Source: Clostridiales bacterium
GTDB taxonomy: Bacteria; Bacillota; Clostridia; Oscillospirales; Oscillospiraceae
Direction of reading: 5' to 3'
Length of the DNA stretch: 64,000 bases
NCBI GenBank assembly: GCA_004556755.1
Contig: SFFW01000004.1
Location: 76,188 to 140,187 of the forward strand
The stretch's first letter is position 1, and each line of letters starts with the position of its first letter. Of the stretch, positions 43,917 through 51,490 are shown in pieces. The position numbers and the translations under genes are program-made. Below the pieces are notes generated by a model that ran no database searches, had not been told where the DNA came from, and saw only the letters and a list, made by a program, of their open reading frames with translations.

Positions 43917-45137
43917 ATGGACATTTTGGAAACCCTTCGCAAGCTTGCGCTCGAATCGGGCTTGGCGGCGTTCTTCACGACGGACGGCGGTTGGAAAAAC
44001 CTCGTTATGATACTCATTGCCTTTGTGCTGCTGTACCTCGGCATCGCAAAGAAATTTGAGCCGCTGCTGCTGTGCGGCATCGCCTTCGGCTGTCTGCTTA
44101 CGAATCTCAGCTACTTCGTCGGGCAGGGCGACAATGCGATGTATCACCCGGAGCTGTGGACGGCGTTTATCGACGAGGCAAGCCCCTACTATCACAGCTA
44201 CGGGCACATTCTCGCAAACGGCGGACTGCTTGACTTTTTCTATATCGGCGTTAAGGCGGGGATATACCCCTCGCTCATTTTCCTCGGCATCGGCGCAATG
44301 ACCGACTTCGGACCGCTGCTTGCAAATCCCAAAAGCCTGCTTTTGGGCGCTTCGGCGCAGCTCGGCGTGTTTGTGGCGTTTTTGGGTGCGATCCTTTTGA
44401 ACTTTTACGGCGGCGAGGCGGCGTCGATCGGCATAATCGGCGGCGCTGACGGTCCCACGGCGATATTCATAGCGTCGAAGCTTGCGCCACAGCTCTTGGG
44501 ACCCATTGCAATTGCGGCGTATTCGTATATGGCGCTCATACCCTTCATCCAGCCTCCGCTTATGAAGCTTATGACCACCGAGAAAATGCGCAGCGTCAAG
44601 ATGGAGCAGACCAGAGAGGTCAGCAAAAAGGAGAAGATCCTTTTCCCGATCCTCGTTGCAACCGTCGTTATTCTGCTTCTGCCCTCGACGGCGCCGCTGA
44701 TCGGCTGTCTCATGCTCGGCAACCTGTTCCGTGAGTGCGGCGTTACCGACAGACTGTCCGACACGGCGCAGAATGCGCTCATGAACATCGTCACCATCTT
44801 CCTTGCAACCTCGGTCGGTGCGACCATGGTTGCGCAGAGCTTCCTCAATTGGGAGACGCTGAAGATAATCGCACTCGGTCTTGCGGCGTTTGCGGTGTCG
44901 ACCGTCGGCGGACTTTTGGGCGGCAGAGTCATGTACAGGCTCTCCGGCGGAAAGATAAATCCGCTTATCGGCTCTGCGGGCGTGTCCGCCGTGCCGATGG
45001 CGGCAAGAGTCGCTCAGGACGTGGGCAAGAAGTATAACAAGTCAAACTACCTGCTCATGCACGCAATGGGACCCAACGTCGCCGGAGTCATCGGCTCGGC
45101 GATCGCTGCGGGCTTCCTGCTCTCCGTGTTCGGCTGA
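43917..45137 (+). CDS. oadB: Na+-pumping decarboxylase beta subunit
   Basis: 406 residues, about nine to eleven membrane helices. Family landmarks are GIGAMTDFGPLLANPKSLLLGASAQLG, SIGIIGGADGPTAIFIASKLAPQLLGPIAIAAYSYMALIPFIQPPLMKL and a C-terminal SAGVSAVPMAARVAQDVG...NYLLMHAMGPNVAGVIGSA. It decarboxylates carboxybiotin and exports Na+. A TAAAGGAGGGCGCTT site precedes ATG 43917. With Rnf (57-62 kb) it can feed a shared ion gradient. Confidence 0.95.
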   Translation: MDILETLRKLALESGLAAFFTTDGGWKNLVMILIAFVLLYLGIAKKFEPLLLCGIAFGCLLTNLSYFVGQGDNAMYHPELWTAFIDEASPYYHSYGHILANGGLLDFFYIGVKAGIYPSLIFLGIGAMTDFGPLLANPKSLLLGASAQLGVFVAFLGAILLNFYGGEAASIGIIGGADGPTAIFIASKLAPQLLGPIAIAAYSYMALIPFIQPPLMKLMTTEKMRSVKMEQTREVSKKEKILFPILVATVVILLLPSTAPLIGCLMLGNLFRECGVTDRLSDTAQNALMNIVTIFLATSVGATMVAQSFLNWETLKIIALGLAAFAVSTVGGLLGGRVMYRLSGGKINPLIGSAGVSAVPMAARVAQDVGKKYNKSNYLLMHAMGPNVAGVIGSAIAAGFLLSVFG

Positions 45138-45155
45138 GGATAATAGATAGAATAC

Positions 45156-45196
45156 AAAAAAGACAAGCGAACGGTTTCCGTTCGCTTGTCTTTTTT
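45156..45196. terminator. Bidirectional terminator
   Basis: A 19-bp perfect stem around TTT with A and T runs on the two sides. It ends both the decarboxylase operon and the convergent acyltransferase gene. Confidence 0.9.
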
Positions 45197-46280
45197 ATAT
45201 GGCTTTTTTGACGCCGAACAGAAGCCTGTCCGAGAGTGCAAACAGTCGCCTGAACAGATACGCAAGCAGTACGGTCACGGCAATGCAGGCGGCGTACCAC
45301 AGGACAAGGCTCACGTTTGCAAGACCGAGCTTTGTAAACAGTATCATCGGCAGCCTTTGCAGAAGGTAGACCTCAAAAATGTGGTCGCCGAGCCAGTCTA
45401 TAACCGGGTTGCCGAGCTTTACCTTGAGCGAAACGCAGAGCAGGAGGAGCATAAATGCGACGGCTGCAAGGTTGCCGGCGAGCGCAGGCAGGAGCCTCGG
45501 TGAGAACTCCTTGAGGCAGGCGACGCAGGTAAGATACCCTGCCGCCGCAAGAAGCAGCAGCGCTGCGATCTTCAAAAGACCTCGCTTCCATGCACCGGCA
45601 CTTTGAGTGAGCTTTTCGGAAAAGGTCTCCGACAGGTCGTAAAACAGCATGCCGAAAACGTAGGAGATCACGGTGTCGTACCACCAAGTCGGCTTTACAA
45701 GTGACATCAAAGCGATGTAAACCAGCGTCAGCAGCAGACAGGATACGAGCGCCCGGCGCCGATCCTTGAACACCCCGAACGAAATATAGGTGATAATGTA
45801 CAAAACGAGTATCGAAAATATGTACCAATTGCTGTTGCCGAGACTTTCCCACAGCACGAGCGAGGAAAGGACAAAGCCAAGGTCGTAGTGCCGACCCAAG
45901 GCAAGCTGCAGGCACAAAAACAGCAATATGATAGGCGTCGTGTGGGTAAGCAGCTTTAAAACACGCTGCTTTGGGATGGAGCGGACGTAGGCTTCGCCCT
46001 TGCGCTCGAAGGAGTACCTAACGCCGTAGCCCGAAAAGAACAGAAAGGGAACGACTATCATCTGACCAAGTGCGGTTTTCACGAGAAAAAAGGTGTTGGT
46101 GAAAACGCCGTTCGGTGCGAGGTCCTTTATGTACTGCCACGAGTGAGACGCAAAAACGAGCATTACAAAAATGCCCTTGAGTGCCGCACTTTGCTTTTTT
46201 CCGAGGTACGAGCCGCTGCCGTCTGCAAGCTTTGCACCGTAAGCCGCAGCGATAAATATCGCTATGTATATCGCTATCAT
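45195..46280 (-). CDS. Acyltransferase 3 family membrane protein
   Basis: 361 residues with about ten membrane helices, in the OafA/YrhL-type acyltransferase fold: LKGIFVMLVFASHSWQYIKD with the conserved His after the first segment, PFLFFSGYGVRYSFERKGEAYVRSIPKQRVLKLL, NSNWYIFSILVLYIITYISF and WLGDHIFEVYLLQRLPMILFTKLGL. Such enzymes O-acetylate surface sugars; the acceptor here is unknown. GGAGGTTCCGT precedes ATG 46280. Confidence 0.82.
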   Translation of the reverse strand: MIAIYIAIFIAAAYGAKLADGSGSYLGKKQSAALKGIFVMLVFASHSWQYIKDLAPNGVFTNTFFLVKTALGQMIVVPFLFFSGYGVRYSFERKGEAYVRSIPKQRVLKLLTHTTPIILLFLCLQLALGRHYDLGFVLSSLVLWESLGNSNWYIFSILVLYIITYISFGVFKDRRRALVSCLLLTLVYIALMSLVKPTWWYDTVISYVFGMLFYDLSETFSEKLTQSAGAWKRGLLKIAALLLLAAAGYLTCVACLKEFSPRLLPALAGNLAAVAFMLLLLCVSLKVKLGNPVIDWLGDHIFEVYLLQRLPMILFTKLGLANVSLVLWYAACIAVTVLLAYLFRRLFALSDRLLFGVKKAI

Positions 46281-46309
46281 ACGGAACCTCCGACGCTTTA
46301 ATACAATAC

Positions 46310-46338
46310 AATATAATCGGAAAGCCCCGAAAAAGCAA
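46310..46338 (-). promoter_or_regulatory. Promoter for the acyltransferase gene
   Basis: Minus strand TTGCTT, 17 bp, TATATT. Confidence 0.45.
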
Positions 46339-46355
46339 GACGGACGGGCGCTTTT

Positions 46356-46377
46356 CCTTGTACGTCCGCATACAAGG
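46356..46377. repeat. Inverted repeat upstream of the endolysin
   Basis: CCTTGTA-N8-TACAAGG, a perfect 7-bp dyad 55 bases before the endolysin start. It could be an operator for the phage-derived module; no promoter is obvious there. Confidence 0.35.
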
Positions 46378-46431
46378 CGCAGGCGCTTTCGCCCGTATTA
46401 CGGAGGGGAAATTTCATTGACGGAGGCAGCT

Positions 46432-47115
46432 ATGAAAATATATCTTTCACCCTCGCAGCAGTATTACAACAAATACTCGGCGGGGGACACGACCGAAAAG
46501 GAGCAGTGCAACCGCATTGCGGAGCATTGCGAGAGGGCGCTCATCCGCTGCGGCTTTGAGGTGAAGCGTGCGGCCGCAGGTACCAAGACCGACGACGCAA
46601 TAGCGGAGTCGAACGCATGGGGAGCGCAGCTTCACGTTCCCATTCACACGAATGCAGGAGGCGGGAAGGGCTGCGTTGTGTTCGTGTCGCAGCTTTCCGA
46701 GGATAGGCTCAGGTACGCTCAGGCGGTGTACGATGAGCTGGCGGAGATAACCGTCGCCGACGAGAGCTACGGCGTTCGCACGGCAAGGTTCGACGAGATA
46801 CGCAAGACTTCGGGCAAGTGCATCTACGTTGAGGCGGAGTTCCACGATTCCGTTGAGGGGGCGGAGTGGATAATCGAAAACGTCGAGGAGATCGGAGAGG
46901 CGATCTGCCGGGGCATCTGCAAGGGCGCCGACGTCGCCTACGTCCCCGAAAACTACGAGAGCGAAGCGGAAAAGGCGAAGCGCTGGGCAGTGGAGACCGG
47001 ACTTATACGGGGCTACAAGGACGGCTCCTACGGCTGGGGCGATGCGCTGACCCGTGAGCAGCTTGCGATCATCGAGTACAGAAAAGCGAAAGGAAACAGT
47101 GAAAACAATGGATAA
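46432..47115 (+). CDS. Phage-type N-acetylmuramoyl-L-alanine amidase (endolysin) with SLH-like tail
   Basis: 227 residues. An amidase_3-like domain starts MKIYLSPSQQYYNKYSAGDTTEKEQCN and has AESNAWGAQLHVPIHTNAGGGKGCVVFVS (zinc His) and a later CIYVEAEFHDSVEGAEWI (catalytic Glu). The C-terminal 45 residues form a half SLH motif (AEKAKRWAVETGLIRGYKDGSYGWGDALTREQLAIIEYR), as seen in Clostridia phage endolysins. The gene runs into the holin by eight bases. An alternative TTG start at 46417 has its own GGAGGGG site. Confidence 0.85.
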   Translation: MKIYLSPSQQYYNKYSAGDTTEKEQCNRIAEHCERALIRCGFEVKRAAAGTKTDDAIAESNAWGAQLHVPIHTNAGGGKGCVVFVSQLSEDRLRYAQAVYDELAEITVADESYGVRTARFDEIRKTSGKCIYVEAEFHDSVEGAEWIIENVEEIGEAICRGICKGADVAYVPENYESEAEKAKRWAVETGLIRGYKDGSYGWGDALTREQLAIIEYRKAKGNSENNG

Positions 47116-47578
47116 ACCCGATAGGATCACCGAACTTCGTGCGTTCGTAACCGCCGCTTTTGCAGCGGTTACGGCGCTTATAGGCTGGGTGGGCTGGCTC
47201 GTCGTCATCATGCTCGTGTGCATGGCGCTCGATTATCTGACGGGGACTTGGGCGGCGATGTCGAAAAACGAGTGGAGCAGCAAGACCGCAAGAGCCGGGC
47301 TTTGGCACAAGCTGGGCGAGATATGCGCCTTGCTCGTTGCGGCGCTGTGCGACATTGCGCTGGCTCAGGTGAGCGGCAGCGGCGGTATTAGTCTGCCCTT
47401 TGAGTATACGGTGCTTGCAACGCCCGTCGTGGCGGTGTGGTACATATTTACGGAGCTTGGCAGCATCACCGAAAATGCGGCAAAGCTCGGTGCGCCCATA
47501 CCCGGCTGGCTCAAAAAAACGCTGAGCAGTCTGCGGGATGCGGCGGACGAAAACGGAGAGAACGGAGGCAGGAAATGA
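47108..47578 (+). CDS. Phage holin (Holin_4/toxin-secretion family)
   Basis: 156 residues. The core reads LIGWVGWLVVIMLVCMALDYLTGTWAAMSKNEWSSKTARAGLWHKLGEICALLVAALCDIALAQ, with the DYLTG and SSKxxxxGxxxK pattern of the family, then a further membrane segment (PFEYTVLATPVVAVWYIFTELGSITENAAKLG) and a charged tail. It would release the neighbouring endolysin. An in-frame GTG at 47099 is an alternative start. Confidence 0.88.
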   Translation: MDKPDRITELRAFVTAAFAAVTALIGWVGWLVVIMLVCMALDYLTGTWAAMSKNEWSSKTARAGLWHKLGEICALLVAALCDIALAQVSGSGGISLPFEYTVLATPVVAVWYIFTELGSITENAAKLGAPIPGWLKKTLSSLRDAADENGENGGRK

Positions 47579-48408
47579 CGACGGTAAAGATAAGCGGGGC
47601 GATGGCTTCCGCAGCGGAGCGGGAGGTCTACACCTCCGGCACGGTGGGGGCAACCCTGCGCTTTGAGTTTGACGGTGCTTGGGACGGGCTTGCAAAGACG
47701 GCGGTTTTCCGTTTCGGAAGCGTCACTTACGATGTGCCGGAAAGCGAGTGGACGGACGGAGAATGCGTCATCCCGCACGAGTGCCTGGCGGCTTCCGGGG
47801 ACGAGCTTATGTGCGGTGTCTACGGCGTGTCGCAGGACGGCGAGACGGTCATCCCCACGGTGTGGGTGCGCCTCGGCTATGTGCAGAGCGGAGCCGATCC
47901 CTCCAGCGACGAGTCGACTGCTCCCACGCTTCCGGTATGGGCGGCGCTTAAAAATGCTATCGGCGACCTCGGCGACCTCGACACCACGGCAAAGAATACG
48001 CTCGTTGCGGCGATAAACGAGGCGGCGCAAAACGGAGGCACAAGCGTGACACCGCTCATCGGCACGACTGCCGAGCTTACACCCTCGCAGGTGAAGGATG
48101 CCGTGCTTGCGGGCAGATCCGTTGTCGTGCAATACACCGACAGCGAATTCGGCGTGTTAAAGTTTACTAATTTCAATATCGCTTCCTCGAGCAACCTGCT
48201 CGCCTCGGTTGCCGTAGTTGAGTGGGATGACGCATGGGTCGTATATGCGCTTTACGGCAATACATCGACTCAGCAATGGGAGACAAAGGTTACGCAGATG
48301 GCTACCACTCCTCAAGTGAATACCATCAGCACAAGGGTGAGCACGTTGGAGAACGCAGGCTATCTCACTCTTGAGACACTCCCGAAGTACGGAGGTGAAA
48401 GCGAATGA
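47575..48408 (+). CDS. Phage tail/baseplate-type protein
   Basis: 277 residues. The N-terminal beta domain (TTVKISGAMASAAEREVYTSGTVGATLRFEFDGAWDGLAKTAVFRFGSVTYDV) and the linker VWVRLGYVQSGADPSSDESTAPTLPVW are typical of tail-fibre or baseplate proteins encoded beside holins in Clostridia prophages. The C-terminal half is a beta-rich, Ser/Thr-rich segment ending in a short heptad stretch (INTISTRVSTLENAGYLTLETL). It overlaps the holin and the next gene by ATGA, so the module is one transcript. Confidence 0.65.
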   Translation: MTTVKISGAMASAAEREVYTSGTVGATLRFEFDGAWDGLAKTAVFRFGSVTYDVPESEWTDGECVIPHECLAASGDELMCGVYGVSQDGETVIPTVWVRLGYVQSGADPSSDESTAPTLPVWAALKNAIGDLGDLDTTAKNTLVAAINEAAQNGGTSVTPLIGTTAELTPSQVKDAVLAGRSVVVQYTDSEFGVLKFTNFNIASSSNLLASVAVVEWDDAWVVYALYGNTSTQQWETKVTQMATTPQVNTISTRVSTLENAGYLTLETLPKYGGESE

Positions 48409-48818
48409 GCGTGACGGTGAAGTACAAGGGCAGCGCCATTGCGGAGCTTACCGAGAACGGCACAAAGACCCTCAAAACCTCCGGCAAATACTGCGAAGCG
48501 GACATTGTGGTCGAGAACACAAAGGACGGCGGAGCAGCGATAACTGACGGCATTGTGGTCAAGGCGAGAGACGCTGAAGGCTATGCAACTGAGGTGGAAC
48601 TGTATAATTCCGAAGGCAAAGTACCTAATCACCAATTTTCATGTGGCGACTATTATGGTGAAGGCGCACCCATGAAAAATGTAAAAACCGTGGTTTTTAA
48701 AAGCCCGATTACGGAGATAGGCAAGCCTGCGCCGCAGCAGTACTCAATTTCAAAGCGCATGATACGGGAGAGAAAACACGTTTTCTCCACCTCACGGAGG
48801 ACGACTATGAGAACATAA
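48405..48818 (+). pseudogene. Truncated phage tail protein (start of a BspA-type LRR), fused out of frame to cas9 DNA
   Basis: The frame encodes about 105 residues of phage-like sequence: MSVTVKYKGSAIAELTENGTKTLKTSGKYCEADIVVENTK, then YATEVELYNSEGKVPNHQFSCGDYYG and the first strand of a BspA-type leucine-rich repeat, MKNVKTVVFKSPITEIG. At about 48720 the similarity to phage repeats stops. The remaining 33 codons are cas9 DNA read in the wrong frame (KPAPQQYSISKRMIRERKHVF...). The original gene probably continued with more repeats, so it was cut by the deletion that also removed the 5' half of cas9. Confidence 0.6.
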
Positions 48819-50665
48819 CGAGTCCTGTTGTGCGCAGAGCGATATCGCAGACGGTGAAGGTCATAAACGCAATTATTCGCAAAGAAGGCGGAAGCCCCAC
48901 ATTTATAAACATTGAGCTTGCCCGTGAGATGGCTAAGGACTTTACGGAGCGAAACAAGCTCAAAAAGGAAAATGACGAAAACAGGGCGAAGAACGAAAAA
49001 CTGCTTGAACGGATAAGGACGGAGTACGGAAAAAGCGACCCCTCAGGGCTGGACCTTGTAAAGCTGCGTCTGTATGAGGAGCAGGGAGGCGTCTGTATGT
49101 ATTCACTCAGACAAATGTCCCTTGAAAAGCTTTTTTCGCCCAACTATGCGGAGGTCGATCATATAGTTCCGTACAGCAAAAGCTTTGACGACAGCCGAAA
49201 GAACAAGGTGCTTGTGCTTACGGAGGAAAACCGAAACAAGGGAAACAGGCTGCCGCTGCAGTATTTGACCGGACAGCGCAGGGACGATTTTATCGTCTGG
49301 GTAAACAACAATGTCAGGGATTACCGAAAACGCAGGCTGCTGCTTAAGGAAACACTGACGGATGAGGATGAACTCGGATTCAAGGAGCGGAATCTTCAGG
49401 ACACGAAAACCATGTCGAGGTTCCTGCTGAACTACATTTCCGATAATCTTGAGTTTGCCGAGTCAACTTGCGGACGAAAGAAAAAAGTCACCGCCGTAAA
49501 CGGTGCGGTCACGGCGTATATGCGCAAGCGCTGGGGCATAACGAAGATCCGTGAGGACGGCGACCTGCACCATGCGGTCGATGCGGTCGTGATAGCCTGC
49601 ACGACGGACGGCATGATACAGCGGGTGTCGAAATATGCCCGACTCAGAGAATGTCGCTATATGCCGACCGAGGAGGGAAGCCTTGTCATTGACGACGGCA
49701 CGGGCGAGGTTCTGCACCAATTCCCGTATCCGTGGAGGGATTTCAGAAAGGAGCTTGAGGCTCGCATCGGCACGGACCCGGCAAGAACGATCAACGACCT
49801 GCGCTTACCGTTCTATATGTCGAGCGGGATGCCGCTTCCGGAACCGATCTTCGTCTCAAGAATGCCGAAGCGCAAGGTCACGGGCGCTGCGCATAAGGAC
49901 ACCGTAAAGAGTCCGAAGGAGCTTGATAAGGGCTGCGTTGTGGTAAAACGCCCGCTGACGGATCTGAAGCTCAAGGACGGGGAAATAGAGAATTACTATA
50001 ATCCTCAAAGCGACCGTCTCCTGTATGACGCATTGAAAAAAGCGCTTATAGAGCATGGCGGGGATGCAAATAAGGCGTTTGCGGGAGAATTTCATAAGCC
50101 CAAGAGCGACGGCACTCCGGGTCCGATCGTGAGCAAAGTGAAGCTTTTGGAGCCGACGACACTCAATGTACCCGTTCACGGCGGCGCCGGCGTTGCTGAC
50201 AACGATTCGATGGTCAGGGTAGACGTCTTTCTGACAAAGGGCAAGTACAACCTTGTCCCGATATACGTTGCCGATACGCTTAAACCGGAGCTGCCGAATA
50301 AAGCGATTGCGGCCAATAAGCCGTATTCGGAATGGCCCGAAATGTCGGATGACGATTTTGTCTTCTCGCTCTATCCCAATGACCTTGTTTGTGTGACACA
50401 CAAGAAGGGGATAAAGCTTACGGTCACGAACAAAAACAGTACGCTGCCGCCGACCGTCGAGGGTAAATCGTTCATGCTGTACTACATAAGCACTAATATT
50501 TCCGTCGGCTCGATCAAGGGGATCACCCATGACAACACTTATGAGATAGGCGGACTCGGCGCCAAAACGCTGGAAAAGCTTGAAAAATACACCGTAGACG
50601 TACTCGGAGAATATCACAAAGTCGGAAAGGAAGTCAGACAGCCGTTTAACATCAAAAGGAGGTAA
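48728..50665 (+). pseudogene. cas9: 5'-truncated type II-C Cas9 (HNH, RuvC-II/III and PI retained)
   Basis: Cas9-like sequence begins near 48728 (CAAAVLNFKAHDTGEKTRFLHLTEDDYENITSP) and runs uninterrupted to the stop at 50665, about 645 codons. Counting from GTG 48830: RuvC-II FINIELAREM (Glu29), HNH AEVDHIVPYSKSFDD with NKGNR (Asp110, His111; about 85-145), RuvC-III DLHHAVDAVVIA (His247/248, Asp251), then WED/PI-type sequence (FVSRMPKRKVTGAAHKDTVKSP, ENYYNPQSDRLLYDAL, NDSMVRVDVFLTKGKYNLVPIYVADTLKPELPNKAI) ending TLEKLEKYTVDVLGEYHKV. RuvC-I, the arginine-rich bridge helix and the recognition lobe are absent, so guide-directed cleavage is not expected. No proper start site is evident. Either a recent deletion or an assembly join would explain it. 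Confidence 0.9.
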
Positions 50666-50666
50666 G

Positions 50667-50717
50667 CTGACCGAGGCGGACGACGACTTTCAGTGTGAGC
50701 AGCTTTCGATTTTTTAG
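50667..50717 (+). other. Possible 3' gene remnant or micropeptide after cas9
   Basis: The bases just after the cas9 stop read as a coding tail, LTEADDDFQCEQLSIF and stop. The end QLSIF resembles a beta-clamp binding motif (QLxLF). It could be the last codons of a deleted gene. It is too short for certainty. Confidence 0.2.
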
Positions 50718-50719
50718 AG

Positions 50720-50757
50720 AAAAACAGCGCTTTATCCGTTGATAAAGCGCTGTTTTT
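50720..50757. terminator. Bidirectional terminator between cas9 and the CRISPR array
   Basis: A perfect 17-bp stem AAAAACAGCGCTTTATC / GATAAAGCGCTGTTTTT with a CGTT loop. It can end cas9 transcription rightward and array transcription leftward. Confidence 0.85.
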
Positions 50758-50767
50758 CCGATAGCCT

Positions 50768-50989
50768 ATTATACCATACCAAGAACTATCAGGGAACTAT
50801 AACACGAGATGCGCACGACCTACGGCGCGTGCTAATTATACCATACCAAGAACTATCAGGGAACTATAACAGCAAATGCCGTGTGGGGCGCATATCTACG
50901 ATTATACCATACCAAGAACTATCAGGGAACTATAACGCACACTGGGGACGAGTGGGAAGATTTACCATTATACCATACCAAGAACTATC
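50768..50989 (-). CRISPR. Type II-C-like CRISPR array: four 36-bp repeats (last one truncated), three spacers
   Basis: Repeats at 50768-50803, 50835-50870 and 50901-50936 are identical 36-mers starting ATTATACCATACC and ending GGGAACTATAAC. The fourth (50967-50989) matches only the first 23 bases and then degenerates. Spacers are 31, 30 and 30 nt (50804-50834, 50871-50900, 50937-50966). The reverse complement, GTTATAGTTCCC...GGTATAAT, has the ends expected of a type II repeat, so the array is assigned to the minus strand. Each repeat then ends in TGGTATAAT, an extended -10 that could start crRNA transcription in the spacer. No cas1, cas2 or anti-repeat is visible nearby. Confidence 0.95.
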
Positions 50990-51014
50990 GGACAAGCGTC
51001 ATGGTTCAGAAAGC

Positions 51015-51052
51015 AAAAACAAACCTCCGCCGAGTGGCGGAGGTTTGTTTTT
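51015..51052. terminator. Strong hairpin between the array and tRNA-Arg
   Basis: AAAAACAAACCTCCGCC-gagt-GGCGGAGGTTTGTTTTT, a 17-bp perfect stem with A and T runs. It ends the tRNA transcript on the minus strand and isolates the array. Confidence 0.88.
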
Positions 51053-51128
51053 GGCACGCCGTAAGGGATTCGAACCCCTGACCTTCTGGTCCGTAGCCAG
51101 ACGCTCTATCCAGCTGAGCTAACGGCGC
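51052..51128 (-). tRNA. tRNA-Arg (anticodon ACG), CCA encoded
   Basis: On the minus strand the sequence folds as a cloverleaf: acceptor GCGCCGT/ACGGCGT, D-arm GCTC AGCTGGATA GAGC, anticodon arm TCTGG-CTACGGA-CCAGA, T-arm AGGGG-TTCGAAT-CCCTT, then G and CCA. The anticodon ACG would be edited to ICG by TadA (22973-23419). Its 3' end faces the phage/CRISPR island. Confidence 0.96.
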
Positions 51129-51148
51129 TTATTGCTTTGCGCCTAAGT

Positions 51149-51177
51149 ATATTAGCACAGCGGATAACAAATTGCAA
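51149..51177 (-). promoter_or_regulatory. Promoter for tRNA-Arg
   Basis: Minus strand TTGCAA, 17 bp, TAATAT, 21 bases before the tRNA 5' end. Confidence 0.55.
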
Positions 51178-51212
51178 GTCTTTTTTTGCGAAAGCGTCTG
51201 CATTTTTTGAAT

Positions 51213-51380
51213 TTACTTACTCATACTGCTTGATACGGCGTCTACTACGTCGCCCATCGTTTTAAGGGTCTTGCTGACGACGTTCTTTGCGCCCTTCTTG
51301 CCGGGCATCATTATGGCGCCCGCACAGCCGCCGACTGCGATACCGAGTCCCATGCCGATAAGGAAATTTGTCTTGTTCAT
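51213..51380 (-). CDS. Small YtxH-like protein
   Basis: 55 residues: MNKTNFLIGMGLGIAVGGCAGAIMMPGKKGAKNVVSKTLKTMGDVVDAVSSSMSK. A glycine-rich membrane segment (about 6-25) is followed by MMPGKKGAK, the typical YtxH turn, and an amphipathic helix. Members of this family are stress-related or of unknown role. GGAGGTGTAAACA precedes the ATG. It reads toward the tRNA gene. Confidence 0.75.
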   Translation of the reverse strand: MNKTNFLIGMGLGIAVGGCAGAIMMPGKKGAKNVVSKTLKTMGDVVDAVSSSMSK

Positions 51381-51418
51381 TGTTTACACCTCCGTAATAT
51401 ATTATGTCCATTTTTGTT

Positions 51419-51448
51419 TTGCTACGGCGGTGAAATATATGTTATAAT
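51419..51448 (+). promoter_or_regulatory. Promoter for the ymdB-yhaO-yhaN-like operon
   Basis: TTGCTA, 18 bp, TATAAT, with ATG 51491 after GAAAGGAAATTTTAAA. Confidence 0.5.
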
Positions 51449-51490
51449 ATCCGTTATAAACCGATTTGAAAACCGAAAGGAAATTTTAAA

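Noticed and set aside
46281..46431. N-terminal remnant of cas9 left of the phage module
   Set aside because: I looked for the RuvC-I/bridge-helix type sequence in this gap on both strands and saw none.
48830..50665. Treating the cas9 remnant as a complete, independent gene starting at GTG 48830
   Set aside because: Cas9 homology extends upstream of that GTG to about 48728, no ribosome site precedes the GTG at usable distance, and the catalytic RuvC-I part is missing.
50666..50767. tracrRNA gene between cas9 and the array
   Set aside because: The gap has a strong hairpin that could resemble a tracrRNA end, but no stretch complementary to the repeat is present there or just right of the array.
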